Below, piece by piece: positions 51,520 to 62,209 of a DNA stretch of 64,000 bases. Source of the stretch: an uncultured Flavobacteriales bacterium (GTDB taxonomy: Bacteria > Bacteroidota > Bacteroidia > Flavobacteriales_E > Vicingaceae); contig CAJQOH010000038.1 of assembly GCA_905479915.1 (NCBI GenBank), positions 35,914 to 99,913 of the forward strand. The letters are read 5' to 3'. Both the position numbers and the translations under genes were made by a program. Under the pieces are notes generated by a model. That model was not told where the DNA came from and did not search any database. It was given only the letters and a program-made list of their open reading frames with translations. Every line of letters starts with the position of its first letter. Position 1 is the stretch's first letter.

Positions 51520-53100
51520 ATGGCCGAAGTAAAACCCGCAGAAGTATCAGCTATATTAAAACAACAATTAGCTGGATTTAAAACTGAAGCACAGTTAGAA
51601 GAAGTAGGAACAGTTCTTCAGGTTGGTGATGGTATTGCCCGTATTTACGGTTTATCAGAAGTACAAGCTGGAGAGTTAATTGAATTCGAAAACGGATTAA
51701 CAGCAATCGTACTTAACCTTGAAGAAGATAACGTAGGAGCTGTACTTTTAGGTTCTTCAAAAGGAATTAAAGAGGGTGACACAGTAAAACGTACCAACAA
51801 AATTGCTTCACTTAAAGTTGGTGAAGGAATGTTAGGTAGAGTTGTTGATACTTTAGGTAACCCAATTGATGGAAAAGGACCAATTGAAGGTGAAACTTAT
51901 GAAATGCCATTGGAAAGAAAAGCTCCAGGTGTTTTATTTAGAGAACCAGTTGCTGAACCATTACAAACTGGAATTAAAGCAGTAGATGCTATGATTCCTG
52001 TAGGAAGAGGACAAAGAGAGTTAATTATTGGAGATAGACAAACTGGTAAAACAGTAGTAGCTATTGATACTATTATTAACCAAAAAGAATTTTACGATAG
52101 AGGTGAGCCTGTATTTTGTATCTACGTTGCAACAGGTCAAAAAGGATCTACAGTTGCAGGAATTGTACAAACATTAGAAAATGCAGGAGCAATGGCTTAT
52201 ACAGTTGTTGTTGCAGCAAATGCTTCTGATCCTGCACCAATGCAATTTTACTCTCCATTTGCTGGAGCTGCAATTGGTGAATATTTTAGAGATACAGGTA
52301 GACCTGCATTAATTGTTTATGATGATTTATCTAAACAAGCAGTTGCTTACCGTGAGGTTTCTTTATTATTAAGAAGACCACCGGGACGTGAGGCATATCC
52401 TGGAGATGTATTCTTCTTACACTCAAGATTATTAGAAAGAGCTGCAAAAGTTATTAATGTTGATAGCATTGCTCAAGAAATGAACGATTTACCAGAATCT
52501 TTAAAAGGTAAGGTAAAAGGTGGAGGTTCATTAACAGCTTTACCAATTATTGAAACACAAGCAGGTGATGTTTCTGCATATATTCCGACTAACGTAATTT
52601 CTATTACAGATGGTCAGATTTTCTTAGATGGTGATTTATTTAACCAAGGTGTAAGACCAGCTATTAACGTAGGTATTTCAGTATCTCGTGTTGGTGGTAA
52701 CGCTCAAATTAAATCCATGAAAAAAGTATCTGGTACACTTAAGTTAGACCAGGCACAATATAGAGAATTAGAAGCTTTTGCTAAGTTTGGTTCTGATTTA
52801 GATGCTGCTACAATGGCAGTAATTGAAAAAGGTAAACGTAACGTTGAAATCCTTAAACAAGGACAAAACCAACCTTTACCGGTAGAGCAACAAGTAGCAA
52901 TTATCTATTTAGGAACTAAAGGATTATTAAACGATGTACCAGTTAAAAATGTAAGAGAATTCCAAACAGAATTCTTGAGCTTTATGACTACAAAACATCA
53001 AGATACTTTAGATGCTTTAAGATCAGGAAAATTAACTGAAGAAGTTATTACTGTTATTGAAAAAGCTGCTTCAGAATTAACTGCTAAGTACAAAAACTAA
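51520..53100 (+). CDS. atpA: ATP synthase F1 subunit alpha
   Basis: The P-loop [14 protein letters not shown] is at about residues 170-183. Other marks are the N-terminal beta barrel ([20 protein letters not shown]), the adenine segment [20 protein letters not shown] with its catalytic-interface Arg, and [22 protein letters not shown]. The 526-residue length is usual. The alpha subunit gene is followed by gamma, as in other bacteria. The beta and epsilon genes are absent from the window, which is typical for the phylum. Confidence 0.95.
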   Translation: MAEVKPAEVSAILKQQLAGFKTEAQLEEVGTVLQVGDGIARIYGLSEVQAGELIEFENGLTAIVLNLEEDNVGAVLLGSSKGIKEGDTVKRTNKIASLKVGEGMLGRVVDTLGNPIDGKGPIEGETYEMPLERKAPGVLFREPVAEPLQTGIKAVDAMIPVGRGQRELIIGDRQTGKTVVAIDTIINQKEFYDRGEPVFCIYVATGQKGSTVAGIVQTLENAGAMAYTVVVAANASDPAPMQFYSPFAGAAIGEYFRDTGRPALIVYDDLSKQAVAYREVSLLLRRPPGREAYPGDVFFLHSRLLERAAKVINVDSIAQEMNDLPESLKGKVKGGGSLTALPIIETQAGDVSAYIPTNVISITDGQIFLDGDLFNQGVRPAINVGISVSRVGGNAQIKSMKKVSGTLKLDQAQYRELEAFAKFGSDLDAATMAVIEKGKRNVEILKQGQNQPLPVEQQVAIIYLGTKGLLNDVPVKNVREFQTEFLSFMTTKHQDTLDALRSGKLTEEVITVIEKAASELTAKYKN

Positions 53101-53177
53101 GTTATAAAGTAAAAAGTATGGAAGTTGAAAGAACACTCTTTTAACTTCCAACTTTCAAAACTTTCAAACTCATCTAA

Positions 53178-54056
53178 ATGGCTAATTTAAAAGAAATACG
53201 TAACAGAATAACCTCTATTTCATCTACGATGCAAATTACATCGGCAATGAAAATGGTTTCTGCTGCAAAATTACGTAAGGCACAAAATGCGGTAACGCAA
53301 ATGAGGCCTTATGCTAATAAATTACAAGAAATCTTGTCTAACGTAAGTGCTACTTTGGATAGTTCTGAAGGAATTTATTCTACTGAACGTGAGATTAAAA
53401 ATGTTTTATTAGTAAGTATTACTTCTAACAGAGGTTTGTGTGGAGGATTTAACAGTAACGTTATTAAAACTGTTAAGCGATTAGCTGAAACTGAATACCA
53501 AGGAAAAAACGTAACTGTTCTTTCTATTGGTAAGAAAAGTACTGATGCTTTTAAAAGTACAAAATTGGGAATAAAAGGAACTTTATTACCAAGGCATGCT
53601 GAAACTGTTTGGGATGAGTTAACTTTTGAAAATTCAACTGAAATTGCAGAAAATTTAATGATGCAATATGCTGAAGGACATCAAGACAAAATTGTATTGG
53701 TTTACAATCAGTTTAAGAATGCTGCAGTACAACTAGTACAAGAGGAACAATTTTTACCAGTTCTCCCTCCAGAAGTACAAGAGGATGCAAACAGTTCTGC
53801 CGATTACATCTATGAGCCTAATAAAGAATTTATCATTGAAGAAATGATTCCTAAATCTTTAAAAACTCAATTGTTTAAAGCATTATTAGATTCTATGGCT
53901 TCTGAACATGGAGCTAGAATGACTGCAATGCATAAAGCAACAGATAATGCTAAAGATTTACAAGATGATCTTAAATTAGTTTACAATAAAGCAAGACAAG
54001 CATCTATTACTAATGAAATATTAGAAATTGTTGCTGGAGCAGAAGCTTTAGGTTAA
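53178..54056 (+). CDS. atpG: ATP synthase F1 subunit gamma
   Basis: Gamma is the rotor shaft. The N-terminal helix starts ANLKEIRNRITSISSTMQIT and continues MKMVSAAKLRKAQ; the C-terminal helix ends NKARQASITNEILEIVAGAEAL. The central region GGFNSNVIKTV is the Rossmann-like domain. The 292-residue length is standard. It is the last gene of the operon; a 77-bp gap with a short inverted repeat (53120-53149) separates it from atpA. Confidence 0.94.
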   Translation: MANLKEIRNRITSISSTMQITSAMKMVSAAKLRKAQNAVTQMRPYANKLQEILSNVSATLDSSEGIYSTEREIKNVLLVSITSNRGLCGGFNSNVIKTVKRLAETEYQGKNVTVLSIGKKSTDAFKSTKLGIKGTLLPRHAETVWDELTFENSTEIAENLMMQYAEGHQDKIVLVYNQFKNAAVQLVQEEQFLPVLPPEVQEDANSSADYIYEPNKEFIIEEMIPKSLKTQLFKALLDSMASEHGARMTAMHKATDNAKDLQDDLKLVYNKARQASITNEILEIVAGAEALG

Positions 54057-54073
54057 CAGATTAAAAATTATTC

Positions 54074-54107
54074 AAAAAAGCCTCAACTTTCCAGTTGAGG
54101 CTTTTTT
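54074..54107 (+). terminator. Rho-independent terminator after atpG
   Basis: AAAAAAGCCTCAACT pairs perfectly with AGTTGAGGCTTTTTT around TTCC, ending the ATP synthase operon. Confidence 0.95.
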
Positions 54108-54146
54108 ATTGCTATAACTATTATTTCGTAAATTCACCAAATACGG

Positions 54147-57100
54147 ATGAAACGAACCTTACAACACCCATTTATTCATTTAATAGTAGGAATAATTGCT
54201 TTCCTCCTACTATACTTTAATGCTTCCTTTTTTAATACCACAACCACAAATTACAAAGCTTTTAACGCAAACCTTAACCAAAAAGAAAGTTTAGCTAACC
54301 AAACGCTAGATGAATTAATGACAAACGATTCTTCGGTTATTTCTTTTAACAAATCTTATGCTAAACTGAATAAGCAAAAAGGGCTCTCTTTTTACGTTAT
54401 AGAAAACAATGAACTAACTTATTGGAGCAATAGAAGTGTTGATTTTTCTATTGATTTAAATGAATTCACCAAGAACAATGGCTTAGTACAACTACAAAAT
54501 GGATGGTATCAGTATTTACTCAAAAAAAGCAACCGTAAAACATACTTGGCCTTAATACTGATTAAGCATAATTATGCGATCAATAATAAGTACTTAAAAA
54601 ACAATTTTCATCAAAGTTTTGAGATAGCTAATAATCAATTAATATATCCTGATAAAGAATATAGTGTTCCCCATCCAATTCTTAACAATAATGGAGCCTT
54701 TTTATTTGGATTAGCTCAAAATCCTGACACTATCTATGACAACAGTTCTTATAACAATTGGATCCTCTTATTGATCTTCTTTATTGGTTTTATTTTAATC
54801 GTTTCTTTTATCAGCAAACAATGTAGAAAAACAACTGTTCTCAGAAAATACTCACCAATCATCGTAATAATTTTCATTGCGCTTAGCAGACTATTTTTTC
54901 TTTACTTCTACCCTTTTACATCCTTATTTGAACAAGAGCTTTTTAGTCCAACAATATTTGCTCAATCGGCATTCCTACCTTCTTTGGGAGACTTGATAAT
55001 TAGTACCGTTCTTTTTGCTTTAATTATCTATTACCTATCACAAGCAATTCAAAAAGTAAATCCAAACAACAAAATAATCGTTTTTATTATTGTTCTTGCA
55101 AGTGCGATTTCTCCATTAATCTTAGCAGATTTACTACAGGGCTTAATTACCAATTCTAAAATTAACTTTGACATTAATTATTTGCTTGATTTAAATGATT
55201 ACAGTTTTGCTGGAATTGGATCTATTACATTATTATTCATTGGATTAATACTGTTCGTAAAGATTAGTATTAATCATTTTATAGATAATGCATTTAAACG
55301 CAACCATATCATTACAATTTTCTGGGTAATTAATTTACTCTTTGTAATTATTGGACACTTTTTTTTAGGTATCAGCGCATTTTTAACTTCATGGATACTT
55401 TTTGTTATCATAGCCTTTTCCTTTAAGTCTACCCCAAAAACAAGCTTTTACAGAAGTGTATTTTTAGTATTAATTATATCGATTACTACTTCCTATGGTT
55501 TCATACATCTAGGTAAAGAAAAGGAACAAGTAAATAAAGAATTTATCGCTAAGAAACTTGCCAAAGAACGCGATCCTGTAACTGAATATTTATTTGAAAA
55601 TTCAAAAGAAAAAATAGAAACAGACTCAACCATTAATAATAGCACTTCTAATTATTTCGATCATAAAGAAAAGAATGACAAATACATTCTCAACCGTTAC
55701 TTTGGTGGTTATTACAGTAAATATGATGTGAATATAATTGGCTTTTTCAATCCTCAAGATTCAATTTATGTAAATGACAAACCCGTTCATTGTTTTTCAT
55801 TTTTTGACGATAAGATTGCGAAGGAAACCGATGACCCATTTCGCATAAATAAATCTTTCAACTTCTTATATTCAGATGAAGGAGGTAGTAGTTATTTAGC
55901 AAAAATCAATCTTAAAAACTCAAGTGATAGTATTAAATGGTCGCTCTTTATTGAATTCACGCCAAAAAAGTTTTCTAAAGCCGAAGGTTATCCTGAATTA
56001 TTGCTAAATGAAAAAGACATAACCAAACCTATTAACACCAACACCTACTCTTTTGCAAAATACAAAAAAGGAAAATTGATTGATAACTCCGGAAAATTCA
56101 ATTACAGTATAGAGTTAAATGACAAGTATAAATTTAACGATGATGGATTTGTTGTCACCACGTATGACAATGCATATCATATTATTTACCAAAGTGATAA
56201 AAACACCTCTATTATTTTAAGCTCCCCTCAAAAAACAATTTTCAACTACATTACTACTTTCTCTTACTTTTTTATCATATCAAGTATCCTTGTTTTAATT
56301 ATCGGATTATTTTTTAAAATCTCTCCTTTCAACTGGCAACTTGCTCTAACTGATTTTAGCACAAAAATTCAACTCTTTATTATTGCGTCTATCTTTTTGT
56401 CTTTTATTTTGTTTGCATTAGGAACATCCTACTACATCAAAAAACAATACTTAGAAAAAAATAAAACGCAACTTGCAGAAAAAGTACAATCCGTTTTAAT
56501 TGAATTGGAACATAAGTTAGGAGATCAAAAAGAATTGACTTTAGATTTTTATGATGAAATGACGTACTACTTGGTGAAGTTTTCAAATGTATTTTACACT
56601 GATATTAATCTATACGACAAAACAGGAACACTTCTAGCTACATCTAGACCAGAAGTTTTTGAAAGAGGTTTAACTAGTAAACAAATGAATCCTGAAGCTT
56701 ACAATCAAATCCATACGTTTAAAAAATCAAACTTTACACACAGTGAAAATATTGGAGAGTTGAGTTATATTTCTACCTATGTTCCCTTTAGAAATGAAAA
56801 GCATAAAATTTTAGCCTACATGAACCTCCCTTATTTTGCAAAACAAAATGAGTTAGAAAATGAACTATCATCGTTCTACACAGCTTTAATTAACATTTAC
56901 GGCTTGTTATTTTTAATTTCTACCATAATCGCAGTGTTCTTTGCCAATTACATATCTGAGCCCGTTAGAATGATTAAAAATAAGATTAGTGCTTTACAAT
57001 TGGGTCAGTCATACGATTTATTAGAATGGGAATCAAATGATGAAATCGGAGCATTAGTTTTTGAATACAACAAAAAAGTATTAGAACTTGAAAAAAGTGC

Positions 57101-57791
57101 AACTCGCTTGATTAAATCTGAACGAGAAAGTGCTTGGAGAGAAATGGCGAAACAAGTTGCTCATGAAATCAAGAATCCTTTAACTCCAATGAAGTTAAGT
57201 GTGCAACAATTACAACGCGTATCAAAAGATAACCCTGAAGATTTAAATGAACGTATTGAAAGAACTGCTAAAACGCTTGTTGAACAAATTGATACGTTAA
57301 CTAAAATTGCTGACGAATTTTCAAATTTTGCAAAAATGCCTCAAGCAGAAGTTCAAGAAATTAACCTTATTCCTATAATTGAAACAACTATTGATCTATA
57401 CAAAGAAGAAAATGTACATTTTTCTTTTCATGAAAAATGTAATGGAACAGTAAATGTTGTTGCCGATAAAGATCAATTTCATCGCGTATTTAATAACCTT
57501 ATTAAAAATGCTATACAAGCTATGCCCGAAAATAGTAACGGACAAATAAGTGTGTTACTAACTCAAGAACCTAACAATTATATTATTGAAGTAAAAGACA
57601 ATGGTGTTGGAATTCCTAAAGATAAAAAAGATAAAATATTTGTTCCAAACTTCACCACTAAATCCACAGGAATGGGCCTTGGCTTAGCAATGGTTAAGAA
57701 TATTATCAATAATGCTAATGGAGAAATTTGGTTCGAAACAACAGAGAATATTGGCACCTCCTTTTTTATCTCTCTCCCTATTAAACGTTAA
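54147..57791 (+). CDS. Very large NtrY-like sensor histidine kinase, orphan
   Basis: The 1214-residue protein begins with one transmembrane helix (about 10-28), an extracytoplasmic region of about 170 residues, then a cluster of some eight to ten hydrophobic helices (about 205-450). A second extracytoplasmic region follows, two more helices (about 705-770), another sensor region and a final helix (about 917-935). The cytoplasmic end has a HAMP domain, then the NtrY-type WREMAKQVAHEIKNPLTPMK with the phospho-acceptor His 1006, and DNGVGIP plus GMGLGLAMVKNI of the ATPase domain. No response regulator adjoins it. The kinase core is confident; the multi-helix input is unrecognised. Confidence 0.85.
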   Translation: MKRTLQHPFIHLIVGIIAFLLLYFNASFFNTTTTNYKAFNANLNQKESLANQTLDELMTNDSSVISFNKSYAKLNKQKGLSFYVIENNELTYWSNRSVDFSIDLNEFTKNNGLVQLQNGWYQYLLKKSNRKTYLALILIKHNYAINNKYLKNNFHQSFEIANNQLIYPDKEYSVPHPILNNNGAFLFGLAQNPDTIYDNSSYNNWILLLIFFIGFILIVSFISKQCRKTTVLRKYSPIIVIIFIALSRLFFLYFYPFTSLFEQELFSPTIFAQSAFLPSLGDLIISTVLFALIIYYLSQAIQKVNPNNKIIVFIIVLASAISPLILADLLQGLITNSKINFDINYLLDLNDYSFAGIGSITLLFIGLILFVKISINHFIDNAFKRNHIITIFWVINLLFVIIGHFFLGISAFLTSWILFVIIAFSFKSTPKTSFYRSVFLVLIISITTSYGFIHLGKEKEQVNKEFIAKKLAKERDPVTEYLFENSKEKIETDSTINNSTSNYFDHKEKNDKYILNRYFGGYYSKYDVNIIGFFNPQDSIYVNDKPVHCFSFFDDKIAKETDDPFRINKSFNFLYSDEGGSSYLAKINLKNSSDSIKWSLFIEFTPKKFSKAEGYPELLLNEKDITKPINTNTYSFAKYKKGKLIDNSGKFNYSIELNDKYKFNDDGFVVTTYDNAYHIIYQSDKNTSIILSSPQKTIFNYITTFSYFFIISSILVLIIGLFFKISPFNWQLALTDFSTKIQLFIIASIFLSFILFALGTSYYIKKQYLEKNKTQLAEKVQSVLIELEHKLGDQKELTLDFYDEMTYYLVKFSNVFYTDINLYDKTGTLLATSRPEVFERGLTSKQMNPEAYNQIHTFKKSNFTHSENIGELSYISTYVPFRNEKHKILAYMNLPYFAKQNELENELSSFYTALINIYGLLFLISTIIAVFFANYISEPVRMIKNKISALQLGQSYDLLEWESNDEIGALVFEYNKKVLELEKSATRLIKSERESAWREMAKQVAHEIKNPLTPMKLSVQQLQRVSKDNPEDLNERIERTAKTLVEQIDTLTKIADEFSNFAKMPQAEVQEINLIPIIETTIDLYKEENVHFSFHEKCNGTVNVVADKDQFHRVFNNLIKNAIQAMPENSNGQISVLLTQEPNNYIIEVKDNGVGIPKDKKDKIFVPNFTTKSTGMGLGLAMVKNIINNANGEIWFETTENIGTSFFISLPIKR

Positions 57792-57870
57792 CATCTATAT
57801 TGTTCGATTTACTTAACACCTAAACTACATTGTCTAAATAATTAACTCAAACTCTTAATTCAAAACATAA

Positions 57871-57904
57871 AAAAACCCTGAAGAATATTTTCCTCAGGGT
57901 TTTT
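57871..57904. terminator. Bidirectional terminator between kinase and M43 protease genes
   Basis: AAAAACCCTGA (57871-57881) pairs with TCAGGGTTTTT (57894-57904) around a 12-nt loop, with A/T tracts on both sides. Confidence 0.9.
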
Positions 57905-57924
57905 AATGAACTAATTTCTAATTA

Positions 57925-60030
57925 TTATTGAACTATTAATTTTTGAATTTTAACGTTATTATCAGCATTAAATTCAACAAAGTAAACTCCTGAAGATAAT
58001 TTTCTTTCCTCATCTATTTTTAAAGTATACTTTCCTTGAGCAAATGATTGTCCGTTAATAACATTCGTCACTTCTTGCCCAATTGCATTTCTCACTTTAA
58101 TACTTAAATCTTTTACATCTTTGATTAAGTTAAAAGAAATTTGAGCACTTGAATTCGTTGGATTCGGATACACATTAAAGCTTGCAATATTTTTAAAATC
58201 ATCTATTCCAACTGATCCTCCAATGTTTATATCATCAAGGTAAAGATCATTACCACCACCTGAAGTAAATTCAAACTTAAACCTCACATTTGTAGCAGTT
58301 CCTATACTCGTTAAGTCAATAGTTCTTGTTGTCCAATCTGATGCCGAAGGAACAAATATACCTCCTTGATCTGAAGCAGTTGACAACACAGCAGCTGTTA
58401 AAGGTAATCTTAGCAACCATGTAGCTCCACAATCTAGAGAATAATAAACTAATAATTTATCTGTATCTGCAGATGTCTTTTTTGCATAGGCTTGTTTAAA
58501 AGTCAACGTCTTTGTAGCTGATGTAGAAATATCATAAGATGGACTTATCAAATCATCTACAAGACCATCCGTATTTGTAAACCAATTTCTAATCCTTACT
58601 GATCTTGATCCTGTAGTTGATGCTGAAGTATTGTTTTCCCATGCAATTCCACTACTATTATTAATCCACCACTCATTACTAAATTGAGTAGTACTTTCAA
58701 ATCCATCTAGAATAGGTCCAACATAATCTGCAGTTAATGAGCTTACCGTTATAATGCTACTCTTAGTTACATTAGCTGATCCAGCAGAAGTTCCTGGACG
58801 GTGTGTAACACTATAAACTCCAGCAGTAGGATATATAATAATTGGATTATTAATTCCAGAAGTACTAGGAGATCCTCCAGTAAAGGTCCAATTCCATAAA
58901 GTAGGTGTAGCATTATAAGAATCATCTGTAAAAGTTACAGCTCCCCCTTCACAAACATATTCTTTATTGTAAGTAAAATCAGCAATAGGAACACAAATTG
59001 CTGGATTATATGGATTAGCAACACCCGTATTCGTTAAGTTAGTAGATGTAGAGTATTGAGCTAATCCAGTTGATGTACTCGTTGAATTTAAATAAAACTC
59101 CATCACATCACTTTGACCTAAAGAAAACATATTTTGACAACTGTTATAGCTCATATAATTCTCTATCTGATCCAATACGTTTGCTCCATAAGGATCAGGA
59201 CCATTAGCATCATTAGAACATGAATTTTGATTAATATCACAACTCTGTGTAGAAGCTGAAACAGGTGGTGTATCACAAACTCTATCACCAGAATTAGAAC
59301 AATTGTTTCCACAACCACTCTGGAATGTATGTAAAAGACCAAAACAATGTCCAACTTCATGAGTTATTGTATTCTCTATTTGAGCAGACCGAACAACAAT
59401 ACCTTCTTGATTTTGAGAAGGTGCAGTTCCTGGGTAATAAGACCATCCACCAGAACCACTAGCCATTGTTTGTCCTACCCAAATATTTAAGTATTTAGTT
59501 GTATTCCAATTAACCAAAAATTTAGCATTCTCAGTCATTGCATAAGTTTCTGTAGAAACTGTTCTTGTAATTCCTTCAGTACAGTTTCCAGTAGGATCAA
59601 TATGCGCTAATCTAAACTGTATTTCAACATCGGCAGTAATTCCTGTAAAAGAAGGTATCACCTGACTCAAGTCTAAATTTAATTTTTGAAAATCTTCATT
59701 TAAATTGGCAACTGAAGCTTCGATAGCTGCTTTAGAAATATTTTCGGGGCCATTATTATGAATAATGTGATAGACAACAGGAATTGTATAACTAATTACA
59801 CCTGCTTTATTAGTAGAAGTTGAAGAATGTGTATTGGCATACTCTTTAGCAAAGGTATTTTGTTCATCCATCAGGTCTTGCAGCTCTGGGTTTTCAGCCA
59901 ATCTTTGGTTGTGTAGAATAGCTGTACCACAAGTCAACCTATCACTTTCGCTTATGTTTACCTGAGAATAAACACTTAATGAACTACATAAAAAAAATGC
60001 AGTCGATAAAAAAAAACTAAATCTTGTCAT
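57925..60030 (-). CDS. M43 (pappalysin-like) zinc metalloprotease, T9SS cargo
   Basis: The signal peptide (residues 1-22) leads into a propeptide and the metalloprotease domain, with the extended zinc motif HEVGHCFGLLH (His 224, Glu 225, His 228, His 234) and a Met-turn at MSYNSC (Met 293). Paired Cys surround the active site (SGCGNNCSNSGDRVCD). A PKD domain follows (about 345-440, WNWTFTGGSPST), then a choice-of-anchor J-like domain (445-610). A type A T9SS sorting domain ends it (FNVYPNPTNSSAQISF, SGVYFVEFNADNN). It is expected to be secreted and to degrade extracellular protein. The leader carries 30-bp tandem repeats. Confidence 0.9.
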   Translation of the reverse strand: MTRFSFFLSTAFFLCSSLSVYSQVNISESDRLTCGTAILHNQRLAENPELQDLMDEQNTFAKEYANTHSSTSTNKAGVISYTIPVVYHIIHNNGPENISKAAIEASVANLNEDFQKLNLDLSQVIPSFTGITADVEIQFRLAHIDPTGNCTEGITRTVSTETYAMTENAKFLVNWNTTKYLNIWVGQTMASGSGGWSYYPGTAPSQNQEGIVVRSAQIENTITHEVGHCFGLLHTFQSGCGNNCSNSGDRVCDTPPVSASTQSCDINQNSCSNDANGPDPYGANVLDQIENYMSYNSCQNMFSLGQSDVMEFYLNSTSTSTGLAQYSTSTNLTNTGVANPYNPAICVPIADFTYNKEYVCEGGAVTFTDDSYNATPTLWNWTFTGGSPSTSGINNPIIIYPTAGVYSVTHRPGTSAGSANVTKSSIITVSSLTADYVGPILDGFESTTQFSNEWWINNSSGIAWENNTSASTTGSRSVRIRNWFTNTDGLVDDLISPSYDISTSATKTLTFKQAYAKKTSADTDKLLVYYSLDCGATWLLRLPLTAAVLSTASDQGGIFVPSASDWTTRTIDLTSIGTATNVRFKFEFTSGGGNDLYLDDINIGGSVGIDDFKNIASFNVYPNPTNSSAQISFNLIKDVKDLSIKVRNAIGQEVTNVINGQSFAQGKYTLKIDEERKLSSGVYFVEFNADNNVKIQKLIVQ

Positions 60031-60100
60031 AAATTTAACACCTTTAATGCCTAAAATCCTAAATTTAACATCTTTAATGTCTAGGGTCTCAAATTTAACA
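60031..60100. repeat. 30-bp tandem repeat in the leader of the M43 gene
   Basis: Two units (60031-60060, 60061-60090) and a 10-bp third start share AAATTTAACAxCTTTAATGxC. The array ends directly at the ATG of the protease gene on the minus strand. Confidence 0.8.
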
Positions 60101-60170
60101 AAAACATTCCTCTTAAATGGTTATCATCTAATTATCGGTCATTATTGTCAATAACTGGACATCTGCGTTG

Positions 60171-60890
60171 TTATCCCAATTCTCTAACCGAACACAACAC
60201 TTTACCCTGCAGTTCTTTCTCATTTACAAACCTTAAAATTTGAGTAGCCGTAACATTAGGATCGATCAAGTCTCCTTGCTCTTTAAATTTAATGAATTTT
60301 TCAAGGGTAGAGAAATCTGAACTTTTAGCCTCTCTTATCTGAGATTGCATATCAGTATCAATTATCCCAGGAGCCAGACTAAGCACTTTAAAACTTGTAT
60401 TATCAATATTTATTTCTTCATTTAAAACCTGACTAAACATATCTAATCCCGCTTTTGTAGAACAATAAACATTCCATCCATCAATTGGATTTCTTCCCGC
60501 TCCTGAACTAATATTAATTATCATTTTTGTACAGTCTAGACTTTTATATTTAGCAACAAAATTGTTCATTAAGATTGTTGGAGCTATTAAATTCAGGTTA
60601 TAGCAGTCTATAATTTGTTGATTTTCAATATCTCCTACTCTTTTAACATCCCCAACAACACCAGCATTATTTATAAGTACAATTTTATCTACATCAGCTA
60701 AAGTTGGAAATTGAAAACTCAACACTTCATCCAACTTACTCAAATCAATAGCTGCATGAACAAACCTTTCATGCTTAACAGAACGAGTTCTAGATAAACC
60801 GTATATAAAATTAGATTCATTTTTCAATAATAAATCCACCAAAGCCTTACCCAGACCTTTACTGGATCCTGTGATAAAATAATAATTCAT
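60171..60890 (-). CDS. Short-chain dehydrogenase/reductase, sepiapterin reductase-like
   Basis: A Rossmann-fold oxidoreductase of 239 residues with the cofactor loop TGSSKGLGKALVD, NNAG at LINNAGVVGDVK, and the catalytic Ser-Tyr-Lys set NISSGAGRNPIDGWNVYCSTKAG. The pattern is closest to sepiapterin- or benzil-reductase-type SDRs, but the substrate cannot be fixed by eye. It starts 10 bp after the stop of the metB-like gene on the same strand. Confidence 0.88.
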   Translation of the reverse strand: MNYYFITGSSKGLGKALVDLLLKNESNFIYGLSRTRSVKHERFVHAAIDLSKLDEVLSFQFPTLADVDKIVLINNAGVVGDVKRVGDIENQQIIDCYNLNLIAPTILMNNFVAKYKSLDCTKMIINISSGAGRNPIDGWNVYCSTKAGLDMFSQVLNEEINIDNTSFKVLSLAPGIIDTDMQSQIREAKSSDFSTLEKFIKFKEQGDLIDPNVTATQILRFVNEKELQGKVLCSVRELG

Positions 60891-60900
60891 TTTCTATTTT

Positions 60901-62040
60901 TTAGCTTAATGCATTTTCTAAATCTTCAATCAAGTCTGCTACATCTTCTACTCCAACACTCAATCTAATTAACGTATCTACTATCCCTGTTTTTTCTCTT
61001 TCTGCTTTTGGGATTGCAGCATGGGTCATTGTAACAGGATGCCCTATTAATGACTCTACCCCTCCTAAAGATTCTGCTAAAGCAAAAATCTCTACTTTCT
61101 TAACCACATCTAAGGCATCATTCAACTTATTCCCCACCAAGGAAAAGGAAACCATTCCACCAAAATCTTTCATTTGTCTTTTTGCCACATCATGATTTGG
61201 ATGATCTTCAAACCCAGGCCAAAAAACATTATCAACCTTTGGATGTTTTTTTAAAAATTCAGCGACAGCTTTACCATTTTCACAATGTCTTTGAACCCTC
61301 AAATGCAATGTTTTAATTCCTCTTAAAACCAAAAATGAATCTTGTGGCCCACATACTGCACCACTACTATTTTGAATTCTGTAAATTTCTTCAGCTATTT
61401 TTTCATCATTACAAATTAAAGCCCCCATTACAACATCAGAGTGCCCTCCCAAATATTTAGTAACTGAATGCATTACTACATCAGCTCCTAAATCTAAAGG
61501 TCTTTGTAAATAAGGAGTAGCAAAAGTATTGTCAACTACTAATAAGCAATTGTTTGTTTTAGCAACGCTACTTACTGCTTCAATATCAATAATATTCATC
61601 ATTGGGTTTGTTGGAGTTTCTACCCAAATCATCTTGGTATTATCATTTATTTTAGCTTCAATTTCAGAAACATCATTCATTGAAACAAAGTGAAATTTAA
61701 TACCATATTTTTCAAAAATAGTAGTGAAAATTCTATAAGAACCGCCATATAAATCGTTAGTAGAAATTACCTCATCACCCGGATTTAATTTCTTAATAAT
61801 GCAATCTATAGCAGCCATTCCTGAACCAAAACAAGCACCATACTTTCCATTTTCTATAGCGGCTAAATTTTGCTCTAAAGCATGTCTTGTAGGATTTAAA
61901 CTTCTTGAATATTGATACCCTTTATGTTCACCAATTCCTTCCTGAACGTAGGTTGATGTTTGATAGATTGGAGTCATAATTGCACCTGTAGCAGAATCAT
62001 ATTCTAACCCAGCATGAATCACCTTTGTTCCAAATTTCAT
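60901..62040 (-). CDS. metB: Cystathionine gamma-synthase or related PLP enzyme
   Basis: A fold-type I PLP enzyme of about 379 residues from the ATG at 62040 (MKFGTKVIHAGLEYD). An upstream frame to 62154 lacks family similarity. Motifs are YSRSLNPTRHALEQNLAAIE, FGSGMAAID, DNTFATPYLQRPLDLGAD and the Schiff-base Lys in HSVTKYLGGHSDVVMG. The C-terminal segment SLGGVESLIGHPVTMTHA is typical of MetB/MetC enzymes. Cystathionine gamma-synthase is the likely activity; gamma- or beta-lyase cannot be excluded. It precedes the SDR gene and is divergent from the SGNH gene. Confidence 0.85.
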   Translation of the reverse strand: MKFGTKVIHAGLEYDSATGAIMTPIYQTSTYVQEGIGEHKGYQYSRSLNPTRHALEQNLAAIENGKYGACFGSGMAAIDCIIKKLNPGDEVISTNDLYGGSYRIFTTIFEKYGIKFHFVSMNDVSEIEAKINDNTKMIWVETPTNPMMNIIDIEAVSSVAKTNNCLLVVDNTFATPYLQRPLDLGADVVMHSVTKYLGGHSDVVMGALICNDEKIAEEIYRIQNSSGAVCGPQDSFLVLRGIKTLHLRVQRHCENGKAVAEFLKKHPKVDNVFWPGFEDHPNHDVAKRQMKDFGGMVSFSLVGNKLNDALDVVKKVEIFALAESLGGVESLIGHPVTMTHAAIPKAEREKTGIVDTLIRLSVGVEDVADLIEDLENALS

Positions 62041-62209
62041 TTCTTGTTCGTTTTTCACAACCTTTATTTTTTTGAGATACATAAAAGTAATTAATCCAGT
62101 GGAATTTTCATCATTCACCCATAGGATTCCAAGAAAATAGCTTTTTCCAAACATTGGAAAGCCACCATTTTATTTTTCCTTCGTCTGAAAGAACAACAAA
62201 TCTATAAAA

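Noticed and set aside
53120..53149. Inverted repeat GGAAGTT/AACTTCC between atpA and atpG as a terminator
   Set aside because: The stem is only 7 bp with a 16-nt loop and no T tract, so it is noted only in the atpG entry.
62041..62154. Longer start of the metB-like enzyme
   Set aside because: The added residues have no family similarity; MKFGTKVIHAG is the usual start.
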